From contig CM072801.1 in assembly GCA_037013495.1 (NCBI GenBank), positions 107,267,816 through 107,331,815 of the forward strand: DNA of 64,000 nucleotides. The letters run 5' to 3'. This document shows positions 38,619 to 51,442 of this stretch, piece by piece. This DNA is from Hippophae tibetana (Eukaryota; Streptophyta; Magnoliopsida; Rosales; Elaeagnaceae). The translations under genes and the position numbers were made by a program. A model generated the notes under the pieces. It saw only the letters and a list, made by a program, of their open reading frames with translations. It was not told the origin of the DNA and ran no database searches. The stretch's first letter is position 1; each line of letters starts with the position of its first letter.

Positions 38619-41600
38619 TTATTCAGGATCAAAGATTGGTTGAACACCGAAAACAAAGAACATGAAAATGATACATTGAATTAAAAGAAAAGTATGAAAT
38701 GAAATGCAAATAAGAAAATAATGACAACAAAGTCAAAAGAAAACAAAAGACTTGTAGAAATATTTGTTTCTTTAATTATTATTTGGACGAAAAGAATGCA
38801 AAAAACAATAAAATGGAAAACTTTATTAAATCAAAAATTCAAAAAATAGATATATTAAGATAGATATTCTATTTTGGGCAACCAAGGCTTCGATACCAAA
38901 TGATACGGATCTTTTATGCGGACCATTTTGCAAACCATGAACTCAAAGGAATGAGAAAGATTGAATTGCTAAGAACATGGTTAATATAATGAAATTTGAA
39001 CATTTAAGAACACGATTAGAAAACCACGCAAAATGTGAGACCAAACTATTAGACATCGGAAAGTATTGTAAGCGATGGAATTTGGGTTCTAAAAAGTGGA
39101 CAACTCGACTATTTTTTACTTTATGTTTTTGCAAATTGAAATGAGTTTAGATTTGATATTTTATAATAGCCCTTTTGATGTATGACTTAAAAGTTATAAC
39201 AGTTTAAAGTTGGAACCTCAATACATAATTTCTTTTTTTTAAATTACGAACTCCAAAAATTTTGATGTTTTTTATTCAGGATCAAAGATTGGTTGAACGC
39301 CGAAAACAAAGAACAGGAAAATGATACAGTGAATTAAAAGAAAAGTACGAAATGAAATGCAAATAAGAAAATAATGACAACAAAATCTAAAGAAAACAAA
39401 AGACTTGTAGAAATATTTGTTTCTTTTGATGTTATTTGGACCAAAAGAATGCAAAAAACAAATAAATGCAAACCATTAGTAAATCTAATATATTAAGATA
39501 GATATTCTATATTGGGCAACCAAGGCTTCGATACCAAATGATACGGATACTTTATGCGATGAATTTTGGAAACCATGAACTCAAAGGTATGAGAAAGATT
39601 GAATTTCTAAGAACATGGTTAAGATAATCAAATTTGAACAATTAAGAACACGATTAGAAAACCACGCAAAAATGTGCGACCAAACTATAACACGTTAGAA
39701 AGTAGTGTAAATGATGAAATTTGGGTTTTAAAAAGTGAATAAAATAACTATTTTTTCCTTTAAGTTTTTGCAAATTAAAATCAATTTATATTTGATATTT
39801 TGTAATGGTCAATTATATGTATGACTTAAAAGTTATAACAGTCTAAAGTTGGAAACTCAATAAATAATTTTTTTTTTAAATTACGAACTCGAGAAATTTT
39901 GTTTTTTGTTATTCAGGATCAAAGATTGGATGAACACCGAAAATAAAGAACATGAAAATGATACATTGAATTAAAAGAAAAGTACGAAATGAAATGCAAA
40001 TAAGAAAATAATGACAACAAAATCTAAAGAAAACAAAACACTTGTAGAAATATTTGTTTCCTTAATTATGATTTGGACGAAAAGAATGCAAAAAACAATA
40101 AAATGGAAAACTTTATTAAATCAAAAATTCAAAAAATAGATATATTAAGATAGATATTCTATTTTGGGCAACCAAGGCTTCGATACCAAATGATACGGAT
40201 CTTTTATGCGGACCATTTTGGAAACCATGATTCAAAGGAATGAGAAAGATTGAATTGCTAAGAACATGGTTAATATAATCAAATTTGAACAATTAAGAAC
40301 ACGAATAGAAAACCACGCAACAATGTGCGACCAAACTATAAAACGTCGGAAAGTAGTGTAAGCGATGAAATTTGGGTTTTAAAAAGTGGATAAAATAACT
40401 ATTTTTTCCTTTACGTTTTTGCAAATTAAAATCAATTTAGATTTGATATTTTATAATGGTCGTTTTCATGTATGACTTAAAAGTTATAACAGTCTAAAGT
40501 TGGAACCTCAATAAATAATTTTGTTTTTAAATTACGAACTCCAGAAATTTTGTTGTTTTTTATTCAGGATCAAAGATTGGTTGAACACCGAAAACAAAGA
40601 ACAGGAAAATGATACAGTGAATTAAAAGAAAAGTACGAAATGAAATGCAAATAAAAAAATAATGACAACAAAATCTAAAGAAAACAAAAGACTTGTAGAA
40701 ATATTTGTTTCTTTCATTGTTATTTGGACCAAAAGAATGCAAAAAACAAAAAAATGGAAACCTTTAGTAAATCTAATATATTAAGATTGATATTCTATAT
40801 TGGGCAACCAAGGCTTCGATACCAAATGAAACGGATCTTTTATGCTGACCATTTTGGAAACCATGAACTCAAAGGTATGAGAAAGATTGAATTGCTAAGA
40901 ACATGGTTAATATAATCAATTTTGAACAATTAAGAACACGATTAGAAAACCACGCAAAAATGTGCGACCAAACTATAAGACGTCGGAAAGTAGTGTAAGT
41001 GATGAAATTTGGGTTTTAAAAAGTGGATAAAATAACTATTTTTTCCTTTACGTTTTTACAAATTAAAATCAATTTAGATTTGATATTTTATAATGGTCGT
41101 TTTGATGTATGACTTAAGAGTTATAACAGTCTAAAGTTGGAACCTCAATAAATAATTTTTTTTAAAATTACGAACTCCAGAAATTTGTTGTTTTTTATTC
41201 AGGATCAAAGATTGGTTGAACACCGAAAATAAAGAACATGAAAATGATACATTGAATTAAAAGAAAAGTACCAAATGAAATGCAAATAAGAAAATAATGA
41301 CAACAAAATTTAAAGAAAACAAAAGACTTGTAGAAATATTTGTTTCCTTAATTATGATTTGGATGAAAAGAATGCAAAAAACAATAAAATGGAAAACTTT
41401 ATTAAATAAAAAATTCAAAAAATAGATATATTAAGATAGATATTCTATTTTGGGCAACCAAGGCTTCGATACCAAATGACACGGATCTTTTATGCGGACC
41501 ATTTTGGAAACCATGAACTCAAAGTAATGAGAAAGATTGAATTTGTAAGAACATGGTTAATATAATCAAATTTGAACAATTAAGAACACGATTAGAAAAC

Positions 41601-41847
41601 CACGCAAAATGTGAGACCAAACTATTAGACATCAGAAAATATTGTAAGCGATGGAATTTGGGTTCTAAAAAGTGGACAACTGAACTATTTTATACTTTAT
41701 TTTTTTGCAAATTGAAATGAGTTTAGATTTGATATTTTATAATAGTCCTTTTGATGTATGACTTAAAAGTTATAACAGTTTAAAGTTGGAACCTCAATAC
41801 ATAATTTCTTTTTTTTAAATTACGAACTCCAAAAATTTTGTTGTTTT
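38619..41847. repeat. Super-HOR copy 3, truncated after 5 monomers
   Basis: Monomers 61-65 match 49-53 at an offset of 7,735 bp (for example 32,825 to 40,560). The match includes AGTACCAAATG in monomer 65 (also in 53, absent from 42), so copy 3 is closer to copy 2 than to copy 1. The next monomer (41,848) no longer continues the series: it lacks the TTTTTAATTCAGG and type D states expected, so the super-repeat ends here, probably within or at the end of monomer 65. Confidence 0.87.
39909..40559. repeat. B-to-A hybrid monomer (651 bp), copy 3
   Basis: This is the third copy of the hybrid, 7,735 bp after the second. It has the same B front, private junction variants and A tail. It lacks the GATTTGAACG change of copy 2, so that change arose in copy 2 after the duplication or was converted away here. 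Confidence 0.86.
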
Positions 41848-43771
41848 TTATTCAGGATCAAAGATTGGTTGAACACGGAAAACAAAGAACAGGAAAATGA
41901 TACATTGAATTAAAAGAAAAGTACGAAATGAAATGCAAATAAGAAAATAATGACAACAAAATCTAAAGAAAACAAAAGACTTGTAGAAATATTTGTTTCT
42001 TTCATTATTATTTGGACCAAAAGAATGCAAAAAACAAAAAAATGGAAACCTTTAGTAAATCTAATATATTAAGATAGATATTCTATATTGGGCAACCAAG
42101 GCTTCGATACCAAATGATACGGATCTTTTATGCTGACCGTTTTGGAAACCATGAACTCAAAGGTATGAGAAAGATTGAATTGCTAAGAACATGGTTAATA
42201 TAAACAAATTTGAACAGTTAAGAACACGATTAGAAAACTACTAAAAAATGTGCGACCAAACTATAAGACGTCGGAAAGTAGTGTAAGCGATGAAATTTGG
42301 GTTCTAAAAAGTGGATAAAATAACTATTTTTTCCTTTACGTTTTTGCAAATTAAAATCAGTTTAGATTTGATATTTTATAATGGTCGTTTTGATGGATGA
42401 CTTAAAAGTTATAACAGTCTAAAGTTGGAACCTCAATAAATAAATTTTTTTTAAATTACGAACTCCAGAAATTTTGTTGTTTTTTATTCAGGATCAAAGA
42501 TTGGTTGAACACCGAAAACAAAGAACAGGAAAATGATACACTGAATTAAAAGAAAAGTACGAAATGAAATGCAAATAAGAAAATAATGACAACAAAATCT
42601 AAAGAAAACAAAAGACTTGTAGAAATATTTGTTTCTTTCATTGTTATTTGGACCAAAAGAATGCAAAAAACAATAAAATGGAAAACTTTAGTAAATCTAA
42701 TATATTAAGATTGATATTCTATATTGGGCAACCAAGGCTTCGATACCAAATGAAACGGATCTTTTATGCTGACCATTTTGGAAACCATGAACTCAAAGGT
42801 ATGAGAAAGATTGAATTGCTAAGAACATGGTTAATATAATCAATTTTGAACAATTAAGAACACGATTAGAAAACCACGCAAAAATGTGCGACCAAACTAT
42901 AAGACGTCGGAAAGTAGTGTAAGTGATGAAATTTGGGTTTTAAAAAGTGGATAAAATAACTATTTTTTCCTTTACGTTTTTACAAATTAAAATCAATTTA
43001 GATTTGATATTTTATAATGGTCGTTTTGATGTATGACTTAAAAGTTATAACAGTCTAAAGTTGGAACCTCAATAAATAATTTTTTTTAAAATTACGAACT
43101 CCAGAAATTTGTTATTTTTTATTCAGGATCAAAGATTGGTTGAACACTGAAAATAAAGAACATGAAAATGATACATTGAATTAAAAGAAAAGTACGAAAT
43201 GAAATGCAAATAAGAAAATAATGACAACAAAATTTAAAGAAAACAAAAGACTTGTAGAAATATTTGTTTCCTTAATTATGATTTGGACGAAAAGACTGCA
43301 AAAAACAATAAAATGGAAAACTTTATTAAATCAAAAATTCAAAAAATAGATATATTAAGATAGATATTCTATTTTGGGCAACCAAGGCTTCGATACCAAA
43401 CGACACGGATCTTTTATGCGGACCATTTTGGAAACCATGAACTCAAAGTAATGAGAAAGATTGAATTTGTAAGAACATGGTTAATATAATCAAATTTGAA
43501 CAATTAAGAACACGATTAGAAAACCACGCAAAATGTGAGACCAAACTATTGGACATCAGAAAATATTGTAAGCGATGGAATTTGGGTTCTAAAAGGTGGA
43601 CAACTGAACTATTTTATACTTTATTTTTTTGCAAATTGAAATGAGTTTAGATTTGATATTTTATAATAGTCCTTTTGATGTATGACTTAAAAGTTATAAC
43701 AGTTTAAAGTTGGAACCTCAATACATTATTTCTTTTTTTTAAATTACGAACTCCAAAAATTTTGTTGTTTT
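41848..43771. repeat. A-A-B trimer unit (1,924 bp)
   Basis: Monomers 66-68 (starts 41848, 42484, 43119) form an A-A-B trimer whose first two members recur 1,924 bp later. Monomer 66 carries TAATATAAACAAATTTG, AAAACTACTAAAAAATG in place of AAAACCACGCAAAAATG, and TTTTGATGGATGAC. Monomer 68 has single changes such as AACACTGAAAAT and AAAGACTGC. Monomer 67 resembles monomers 41, 52 and 64 in the GATTGATATTC and AATGAAACGG states. Confidence 0.84.
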
Positions 43772-45044
43772 TTATTCAGGATCAAAGATTGGTTGAACAC
43801 CGAAAACAAAGAACAGGAAAATGATACAGTGAATTAAAAGAAAAGTACGAAATGAAATGCAAATAAGAAAATAATGACAACAAAATCTAAAGAAAACAAA
43901 AGACTTGTAGAAATATTTGTTTCTTTCATTATTATTTGGACCAAAAGAATGCAAAAAACAAATAAATGGAAACCTTTAGTAAATCTAATATATTAAGATA
44001 GATATTCTATATTGGGCAACCAAGGCTTCGATATAAAATGATACGGATCTTTTATGCTGACCATTTTGGAAACCATGAACTCAAAGGTATGAGAAAGATT
44101 GAATTGCTAAGAACATGGTTAATATAAACAAATTTGAACAGTTAAGAACACGATTAGAAAAAAACTAAAAAATGTGCGACCAAACTATAAGACGTCGGAA
44201 AGTAGTGTAAGCGATGAAATTTGGTTTCTAAAAAGTGGATAAAATAACTATTTTTTCCTTTACGTTTTTGCAAATTAAAATCAGTTTAGATTTGATATTT
44301 TATAATGGTCGTTTTGATGGATGACTTAAAAGTTATAACAGTCTAAAGTTGGAACCTCAATAAATAATTTTTTTTTAAATTACGAACTCCAGAAATTTTG
44401 TTGTTTTTTATTCAGGATCAAAGATTGGTTGAACACCGAAAACAAAGAATAGGAAAATGATACAGTGAATTAAAAGAAAAGTACGAAATGAAATGCAAAT
44501 AAGAAAATAATGACAACAAAATCTAAAGAAAACAAAAGACTTGTAGATATATTTGTTTCTTTCATTGTTATTTGGACCAAAAGAATGCAAAAAACAAAAA
44601 AATGGAAACCTTTAGTAAATCTAATATATTAAGATAGATATTCTATATTGGGCAACCAAGGTTTCGATACCAAATGATACGGATCTTTTATGCTGACCGT
44701 TTTGGAAACCATGAACTCAAAGGTATGAGAAAGATTGAATTGCTAAGAACATGGTTAATATAATCAAATTTGAACAATTAAGAACACGATTAGAAAACCA
44801 CGCAAAAATGTGCGACCAAACTATAAGACGTCGGAAAGTAGTGTAAGCGATAAAATTTGGGTTTTAAAAAGTGGATAAAATAACTATTGTTTCCTTTACG
44901 TTTTTGCAAATTAAAATCAATTTAGATTTGATATTTTATAATGGTCGTTATGATGTATGACTAAAAAGTTATAATAGTCTAAAGTTGTAACCTCAATAAA
45001 TAATTTTGTTTTTAAATTACGAACTACAGATATTTTGTTGTTTT
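43772..45044. repeat. Two A monomers following the trimer
   Basis: Monomers 69-70 (starts 43772, 44408) correspond to 66-67 at 1,924 bp. Monomer 69 has TAATATAAACAAATTTG, AAAAAAACTAAAAAATG and TTTTGATGGATGAC. The B monomer that would complete this trimer (45,045) is of a different B subtype and begins the next HOR, so this is a boundary between HOR families. Confidence 0.82.
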
Positions 45045-48000
45045 TTATTAAGGATCAAAGATTGGTTGAACACCGAAAATAAAGGACATGAAAATGATAC
45101 ATTGAATTAAAAGAAAAGTACGAAATGAAATGCAAATAAGAAAATAATGACAACAAAAGCTAAAGAAAACAAAAGACTTGTAGAAATATTTGTTTCTTTC
45201 ATTGTTATTTGGACCAAAAGAATGCAAAAAATAATAAAATGGAAAACTTTATTAAATCAAAAATTCAAAAAATAGATATATTAAGATAGATATTCTTTTT
45301 TGGGCAACCAAGGCTTCGATACAGAATGATACGGATCTTTTATGCGGACCATTGTGGAAACCATGAACTCAAAGGAATGAGAAAGATTGAATTGCTAAGA
45401 ACATGGTTAATATAATCAAATTTGAACAATTAAGAACACGATTAGAAAACCACGCAAAATGTGGGACCAAACTATCAGACGTCGGAAAATATTGTAAGCG
45501 ATGAAATTTGGGTTCTAAAAAGTGGACAACTGAACTAATTTTTACTTTATGTTTTTGCAAATTGAAATGAGTTTAGATTTGATATTTTATAATAGTCATT
45601 TTGATGTATGACTTAAAAGTTATAACAGTTTAAAGTTGGAACCTCAATACATAATTTCTTTTTTTTAAATTACGAACTCCAAAAATTTTGTTGTTTTTTA
45701 TTCAGGATCAAAGATTGGTTGAACACCGAAAACAAAGAAGAAGAAAATGATACAGTGAATTAAAAAAAAGTACGAAATGAAATGCAAATAAGAAAATAAT
45801 GACAACAAAATCTAAAGAAAACGAAAGACTTGTAGAAATATTTGTTTCTTTCATTGTTATTTGGACCAAAAGAATGCAAAAAACAAAAAAAAGGAAACCT
45901 TTAGTAAATCTAATATATTAAGATAGATATTCTATATTGGGCAACCAAGGCTTTGATACCAAATGATACGGATCTTTTATGCTGACCATTTTGAAAACCA
46001 TGAACTCAAAGGTATGAGGAAGATTGAATTGCAAAGAATATGGTTAATATAATCAAATTTGAACAGTTAAGAACACGATTAGAAAACCACGCAAAAATGT
46101 GCGACCAAACTATAAGACGTCGGAAAGTAGTGTAAGCGATGAAATTTGGGTTTTAAAAAGTGGATAAAATAAATATTTTTCCTTTACGTTTTTGCAAATT
46201 AAAATCAATTTAGATTTGATATTTTATAATGGTCGTTTTGATGTATGACTTAAAAGTTATAACAGTCTAAAGTTGGAACCTCAATAAATAATTTTTTTTT
46301 TAAATTACGAACTCTAGAAATTTTGTTGTTTTTTATTCAGGATCAAAGATTCTTTGAACAACGAAAACAAAGAACAGGAAAATGATACAGTGAATTAAAA
46401 GAAAAGTACGAAATGAAATGCAAATAAGAAAATAATAACAACAAAATCTAAAGAAAACAAAAGACTTGTAGAAATATTTGTTTCTTTCATTGTTATTTGG
46501 ACCAAAAGAATGCAAAAAACAAAAAAATGGAAACCTTTAGTAAATCTAATATATTAAGATAGATATTCTATATTGGGCAACCAAGGCTTCGATACCAAAT
46601 GATATGGATCTTTTATGCTGACCATTTTGGAAACCATGAACTCAAAGGTATGAGGAAGATTGAATTGCAAAGAACATGGTTAATATTATCAAATTTGAAC
46701 AGTTAAGACCACGATTAGAAAACCACGCAAAAATGTGCGACAAAACTATAAGACGTCGGAAAGTAGTGTAAGCGATGAAATTTGGGTTTTAAAAAGTGGA
46801 TAAAATAACTATTTTTCCTTTACGTTTTTGCAAATTAAAATCAATTTAGATTTGATATTTTATAATGGTCGTTTTGATGTATGACTTAAAAGTTATAACA
46901 GTCTAAAGTTGGAACCTCAATAAATAATTTTTTTTATAAATTACGAACTCTAGAAATTTTGTTGTTTTTTATTCAGGATCAAAGATTCTTTGAACAACGA
47001 AAACAAAGAACAGGAAAATGATACAGTGAATTAAAAGAAAAGTACGAAATGAAATGCAAATAAGAAAATAATAACAACAAAATCTAAAGAAAACAAAAGA
47101 CTTGTAGAAATATTTGTTTCTTTCATTGTTATTTGGACCAAAAGAATGCAAAAAACAAAAAAATGGAAACCTTTAGTAAATCTAATATATTAAGATAGAT
47201 ATTCTATATTGGGCAACCAAGGCTTCGATACCAAATGATATGGATCTTTTATGCTGACCATTTTGGAAACCATGAACTCAAAGGTATGAGGAAGAATGAA
47301 TTGCAAAGAACATGGTTAATATTATCAAATTTGAACAGTTAAGAACACGATTAGAAAACCACGCAAAAATGTGCGACAAAACTATAAGACGTCGGAAAGT
47401 AGTGTAAGCGATGAAATTTGGGTTTTAAAAAGTGGATAAAATAACTATTTTTTCCTTTACGTTTTTGCAAATTAAAATCAGTTTAGATTTGATATTTTAT
47501 AATGGTCGTTTTGATGTATGACTTAAAAGTTATAACAGTCTAAAGTTGGAACCTCAATAAATAATTTTTTTATAAATTACGAACTCCAGAAATTTTGTTG
47601 TTTTTTATTCAGGATGAAATATTGGTTGAACACCGAAAACAAAGAATAGGAAAATGATACAGTGAATTAAAAGAAAAGTACAAAATGAAATGCAAATAAG
47701 AAAATAATGACAACAAAATCTAAAGAAAACAAAAGACTTGTAGAAATATTTGTTTCTTTCATTGTTATTTGGACCAAAAGAATGCAAAAAATAAAAAAAT
47801 GGAAACCTTTAGTAAATCTAATATATTAAGATAGATATTCTATATTGGGCAACCAAGGTTTCGATACCAAATGATACGGATCTTTTATGCTGACCGTTTT
47901 GGAAACCATGAACTCAAAGGTATGAGAAAGATTGAATTGCTAAGAACATGGTTAATATAATCAAATTTGAACAATTAAGAACACGATTAGAAAACCACGC

Positions 48001-48241
48001 AAAAATGTGCGACCAAACTATAAGACGTCGGAAAGTAGTGTAAGCGATGAAATTTGGGTTTTAAAAAGTGGATAAAATAACTATTGTTTCCTTTACGTTT
48101 TTGCAAATTAAAATCAATTTAGATTTGATATTTTATAATGGTCGTTATGATGTATGACTAAAAAGTTATAATAGTCTAAAGTTGGAACCTCAATAAATAA
48201 TTTTGTTTTTAAATTACGAACTACAGATATTTTATTGTTTT
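45045..48241. repeat. B-A-A-A-A pentamer HOR, copy 1 (3,197 bp)
   Basis: Monomers 71-75 (starts 45045, 45698, 46333, 46969, 47605). The B monomer starts TTATTAAGGATC, has AAAGGACATG, an A-like GGACCAAAAG front, the B insertion, CGATACAGAATGATACGG and GTGGGACC. The second monomer has AAGAAGAAGAAAATG. The third and fourth have GATTCTTTGAACAACG and AATAATAACAAC. The fifth has GGATGAAATATTGG. The identical order recurs from 48,242. Confidence 0.89.
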
Positions 48242-51200
48242 TTATTAAGGATCAAAGATTGGTTGAACACCGAAAATAAAGGACATGAAAATGATACATT
48301 GAATTAAAAGAAAAGTACGAAATGAAATGCAAATAAGAAAATAATGACAACAAAAGCTAAAGAAAACAAAAGACTTGTAGAAATATTTGTTTCTTTCATT
48401 GTTATTTGGACCAAAAGAATGCAAAAAATAATAAAATGGAAAACTTTATTAAATCAAAAATTCAAAAAATAGATATATTAAGATAGATATTCTTTTTTGG
48501 GCAACCAAGGCTTCGATACAGAATGATACGGATCTTTTATGCGGACCATTGTGGAAACCATGAACTCAAAGGAATGAGAAAGATTGAATTGCTAAGAACA
48601 TGGTTAATATAATCAAATTTGAACAATTAAGAACACGATTAGAAAACCACGCAAAATGTGGGACCAAACTATCAGACGTCGGAAAATATTGTAAGCGATG
48701 AAATTTGGGTTCTAAAAAGTGGACAACTGAACTAATTTTTACTTTATGTTTTTGCAAATTGAAATGAGTTTAGATTTGATATTTTATAATAGTCCTTTTG
48801 ATGTATGACTTAAAAGTTATAACAGTTTAAAGTTGGAACCTCAATACATAATTTCTTTTTTTTAAATTACGAACTCCAAAAATTTTGTTGTTTTTTATTC
48901 AGGATCAAAGATTGGTTGAACACCGAAAACAAAGAAGAAGAAAATGATACAGTGAATTAAAAAAAAGTACGAAATGAAATGCAAATAAGAAAATAATGAC
49001 AACAAAATCTAAAGAAAACGAAAGACTTGTAGAGATATTTGTTTCTTTCATTGTTATTTGGACCAAAAGAATGCAAAAAACAAAAAAAAGGAAACCTTTA
49101 GTAAATCTAATATATTAAGATAGATATTCTATATTGGGCAACCAAGGCTTTGATACCAAATGATACGGATCTTTTATGCTGACCATTTTGAAAACCATGA
49201 ACTCAAAGGTATGAGGAAGATTGAATTGCAAAGAATATGGTTAATATAATCAAATTTGAAACAGTTAAGAACACGATTAGAAAACCACGCAAAAATGTGC
49301 GACCAAACTATAAGACGTCGGAAAGTAGTGTAAGCGATGAAATTTGGGTTTTAAAAAGTGGTAAAATAACTATTTTTTCCTTTACGTTTTTGCAAATTAA
49401 AATCAATTTAGATTTGATATTTTATAATGGTCGTTTTGATGTATGACTTAAAAGTTATAACAGTCTAAAGTTGGAACCTCAATAAATAATTTTTTTTTTA
49501 AATTACGAACTCTAGAAATTTTGTTGTTTTTTATTCAGGATCCAAGATTCTTTGAACAACGAAATCAAAGAACAGGAAAAATGATACAGTGAATTAAAAG
49601 AAAAGTACGAAATGAAATGCAAATAAGAATATAATAACAACAAAATCTAAAGAAAACAAAAGACTTGTAGAAATATTTGTTTCTTTCATTGTTATTTGGA
49701 CCAAAAGAATGCAAAAAACAAAAAAATGGAAACCTTTAGTAAATCTAATATATTAAGATAGATATTCTATATTGGGCAACCAAGGCTTCGATACCAAATG
49801 ATATGGATCTTTTATGCTGACCATTTTGGAAACCATGAACTCAAAGGTATGAGGAAGATTGAATTGCAAAGAACATGGTTAATATTATCAAATTTGAACA
49901 GTTAAGAACACGATTAGAAAAACCACGCAAAAATGTGCGACAAAACTATAATACGTCGGAAAGTAGTGTAAGCGATGAAATTTGGGTTTAAAAAGTGGAT
50001 AAAATAACTATTTTTCCTTTACGTTTTTGCAAATTAAAATCAATTTAGATTTGATATTTTATAATGGTCGTTTTGATGTATGACTTAAAAGTTATAACAG
50101 TCTAAAGTTGGAACCTCAATAAATAATTTTTTTTATAAATTACGAACTCTAGAAATTTTGTTGTTTTTTATTCAGGATCAAAGATTCTTTGAACAACGAA
50201 AACAAAGAACAGGAAAATGATACAGTGGAATTAAAAGAAAAGTACGAAATGAAATGCAAATAAGAAAATAATAACAACAAAATCTAAAGAAAACAAAAGA
50301 CTTGTAGAAATATTTGTTTCTTTCATTGTTATTTGGACCAAAAGAATGCAAAAAACAAAAAAATGGAAACCTTTAGTAAATCTAATATATTAAGATAGAT
50401 ATTCTATATTGGGCAACCAAGGCTTCGATACCAAATGATATGGATCTTTTATGCTGACCATTTTGGAAACCATGAACTCAAAGGTATGAGGAAGATTGAA
50501 TTGCAAAGAACATGGTTAATATTATCAAATTTGAACAGTTAAGAACACGATTAGAAAACCATGCAAAAATGTGCGACCAAAACTATAAGACGTCGGAAAG
50601 TAGTGTAAAGCGATGAAATTTGGGTTTTAAAAAGTGGAAAAAATAACTATTTTTTCCTTTACGTTTTTGCAAATTAAAATCAGTTTAGATTTTGATATTT
50701 TATAATGGTCGTTTTGATGTATGACTTAAAAGTTATAACAGTCTAAAGTTGGAACCTCAATAAATAATTTTTTTATAAATTACGAAACTCCAGAAATTTT
50801 GTTGTTTTTTATTCAGGATGAAATATTGGTTGAACACCGAAAACAAAGAATAGGAAAATGATACAGTGAATTAAAAGAAAAGTACAAAATGAAATGCAAA
50901 TAAGAAAATAATGACAACAAAATCTAAAGAAAACAAAAGACTTGTAGAAAATATTTGTTTCTTTCATTGTTATTTGGACCAAAGAATGCAAAAAACAAAA
51001 AAATGGAAACCTTAGTAAATCTAATATATTAAGATAGATATTCTATATTGGGCAACCAAGGCTTCGATACAAATGATACGGATCTTTTATGCTGACAATT
51101 TTGGAAACCATGAACTCAAAGGTATGAGAAAGATTGAATTGCTAAGAACATGGTTAATATAATCAAATTTGAACAATTAAGAACACGATTAGAAAACCAC

Positions 51201-51442
51201 GCAATAAATGTGCGACCAAACTATAAGACGTCGGAAAGTAGTGTAAGCGATGAAATTTGGGTTTAAAAAGTGGATAAAATAACTATTTTTCCTTTACGTT
51301 TTTGCAAATTAAAATCAATTTAGATTTGATATTTTATAATGGTCGTTTTTGATGTATGACTTAAAAGTTATAACAGTCTAAGTTGGAACCTCAATAAATA
51401 ATTTTTTTTTTAAATTACGAACTCTAGAAATTTTGTTGTTTT
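48242..51442. repeat. B-A-A-A-A pentamer HOR, copy 2 (~3.2 kb)
   Basis: Monomers 76-80 repeat 71-75 in order at 3,197 bp. The first 1 kb is nearly identical to copy 1, for example the TACAGAATG and GTGGGACC states of the B monomer. From about 49,255 onward many single-base insertions and deletions appear that are absent from copy 1 and from later units; see the indel-rich zone. Confidence 0.87.

Noticed and set aside
49237..49446. A 69-codon plus-strand frame
   Set aside because: It is created by single-base indels in the probable error zone (the extra A near 49,256 and the lost A near 49,360); the matching unit 3,197 bp upstream lacks it.
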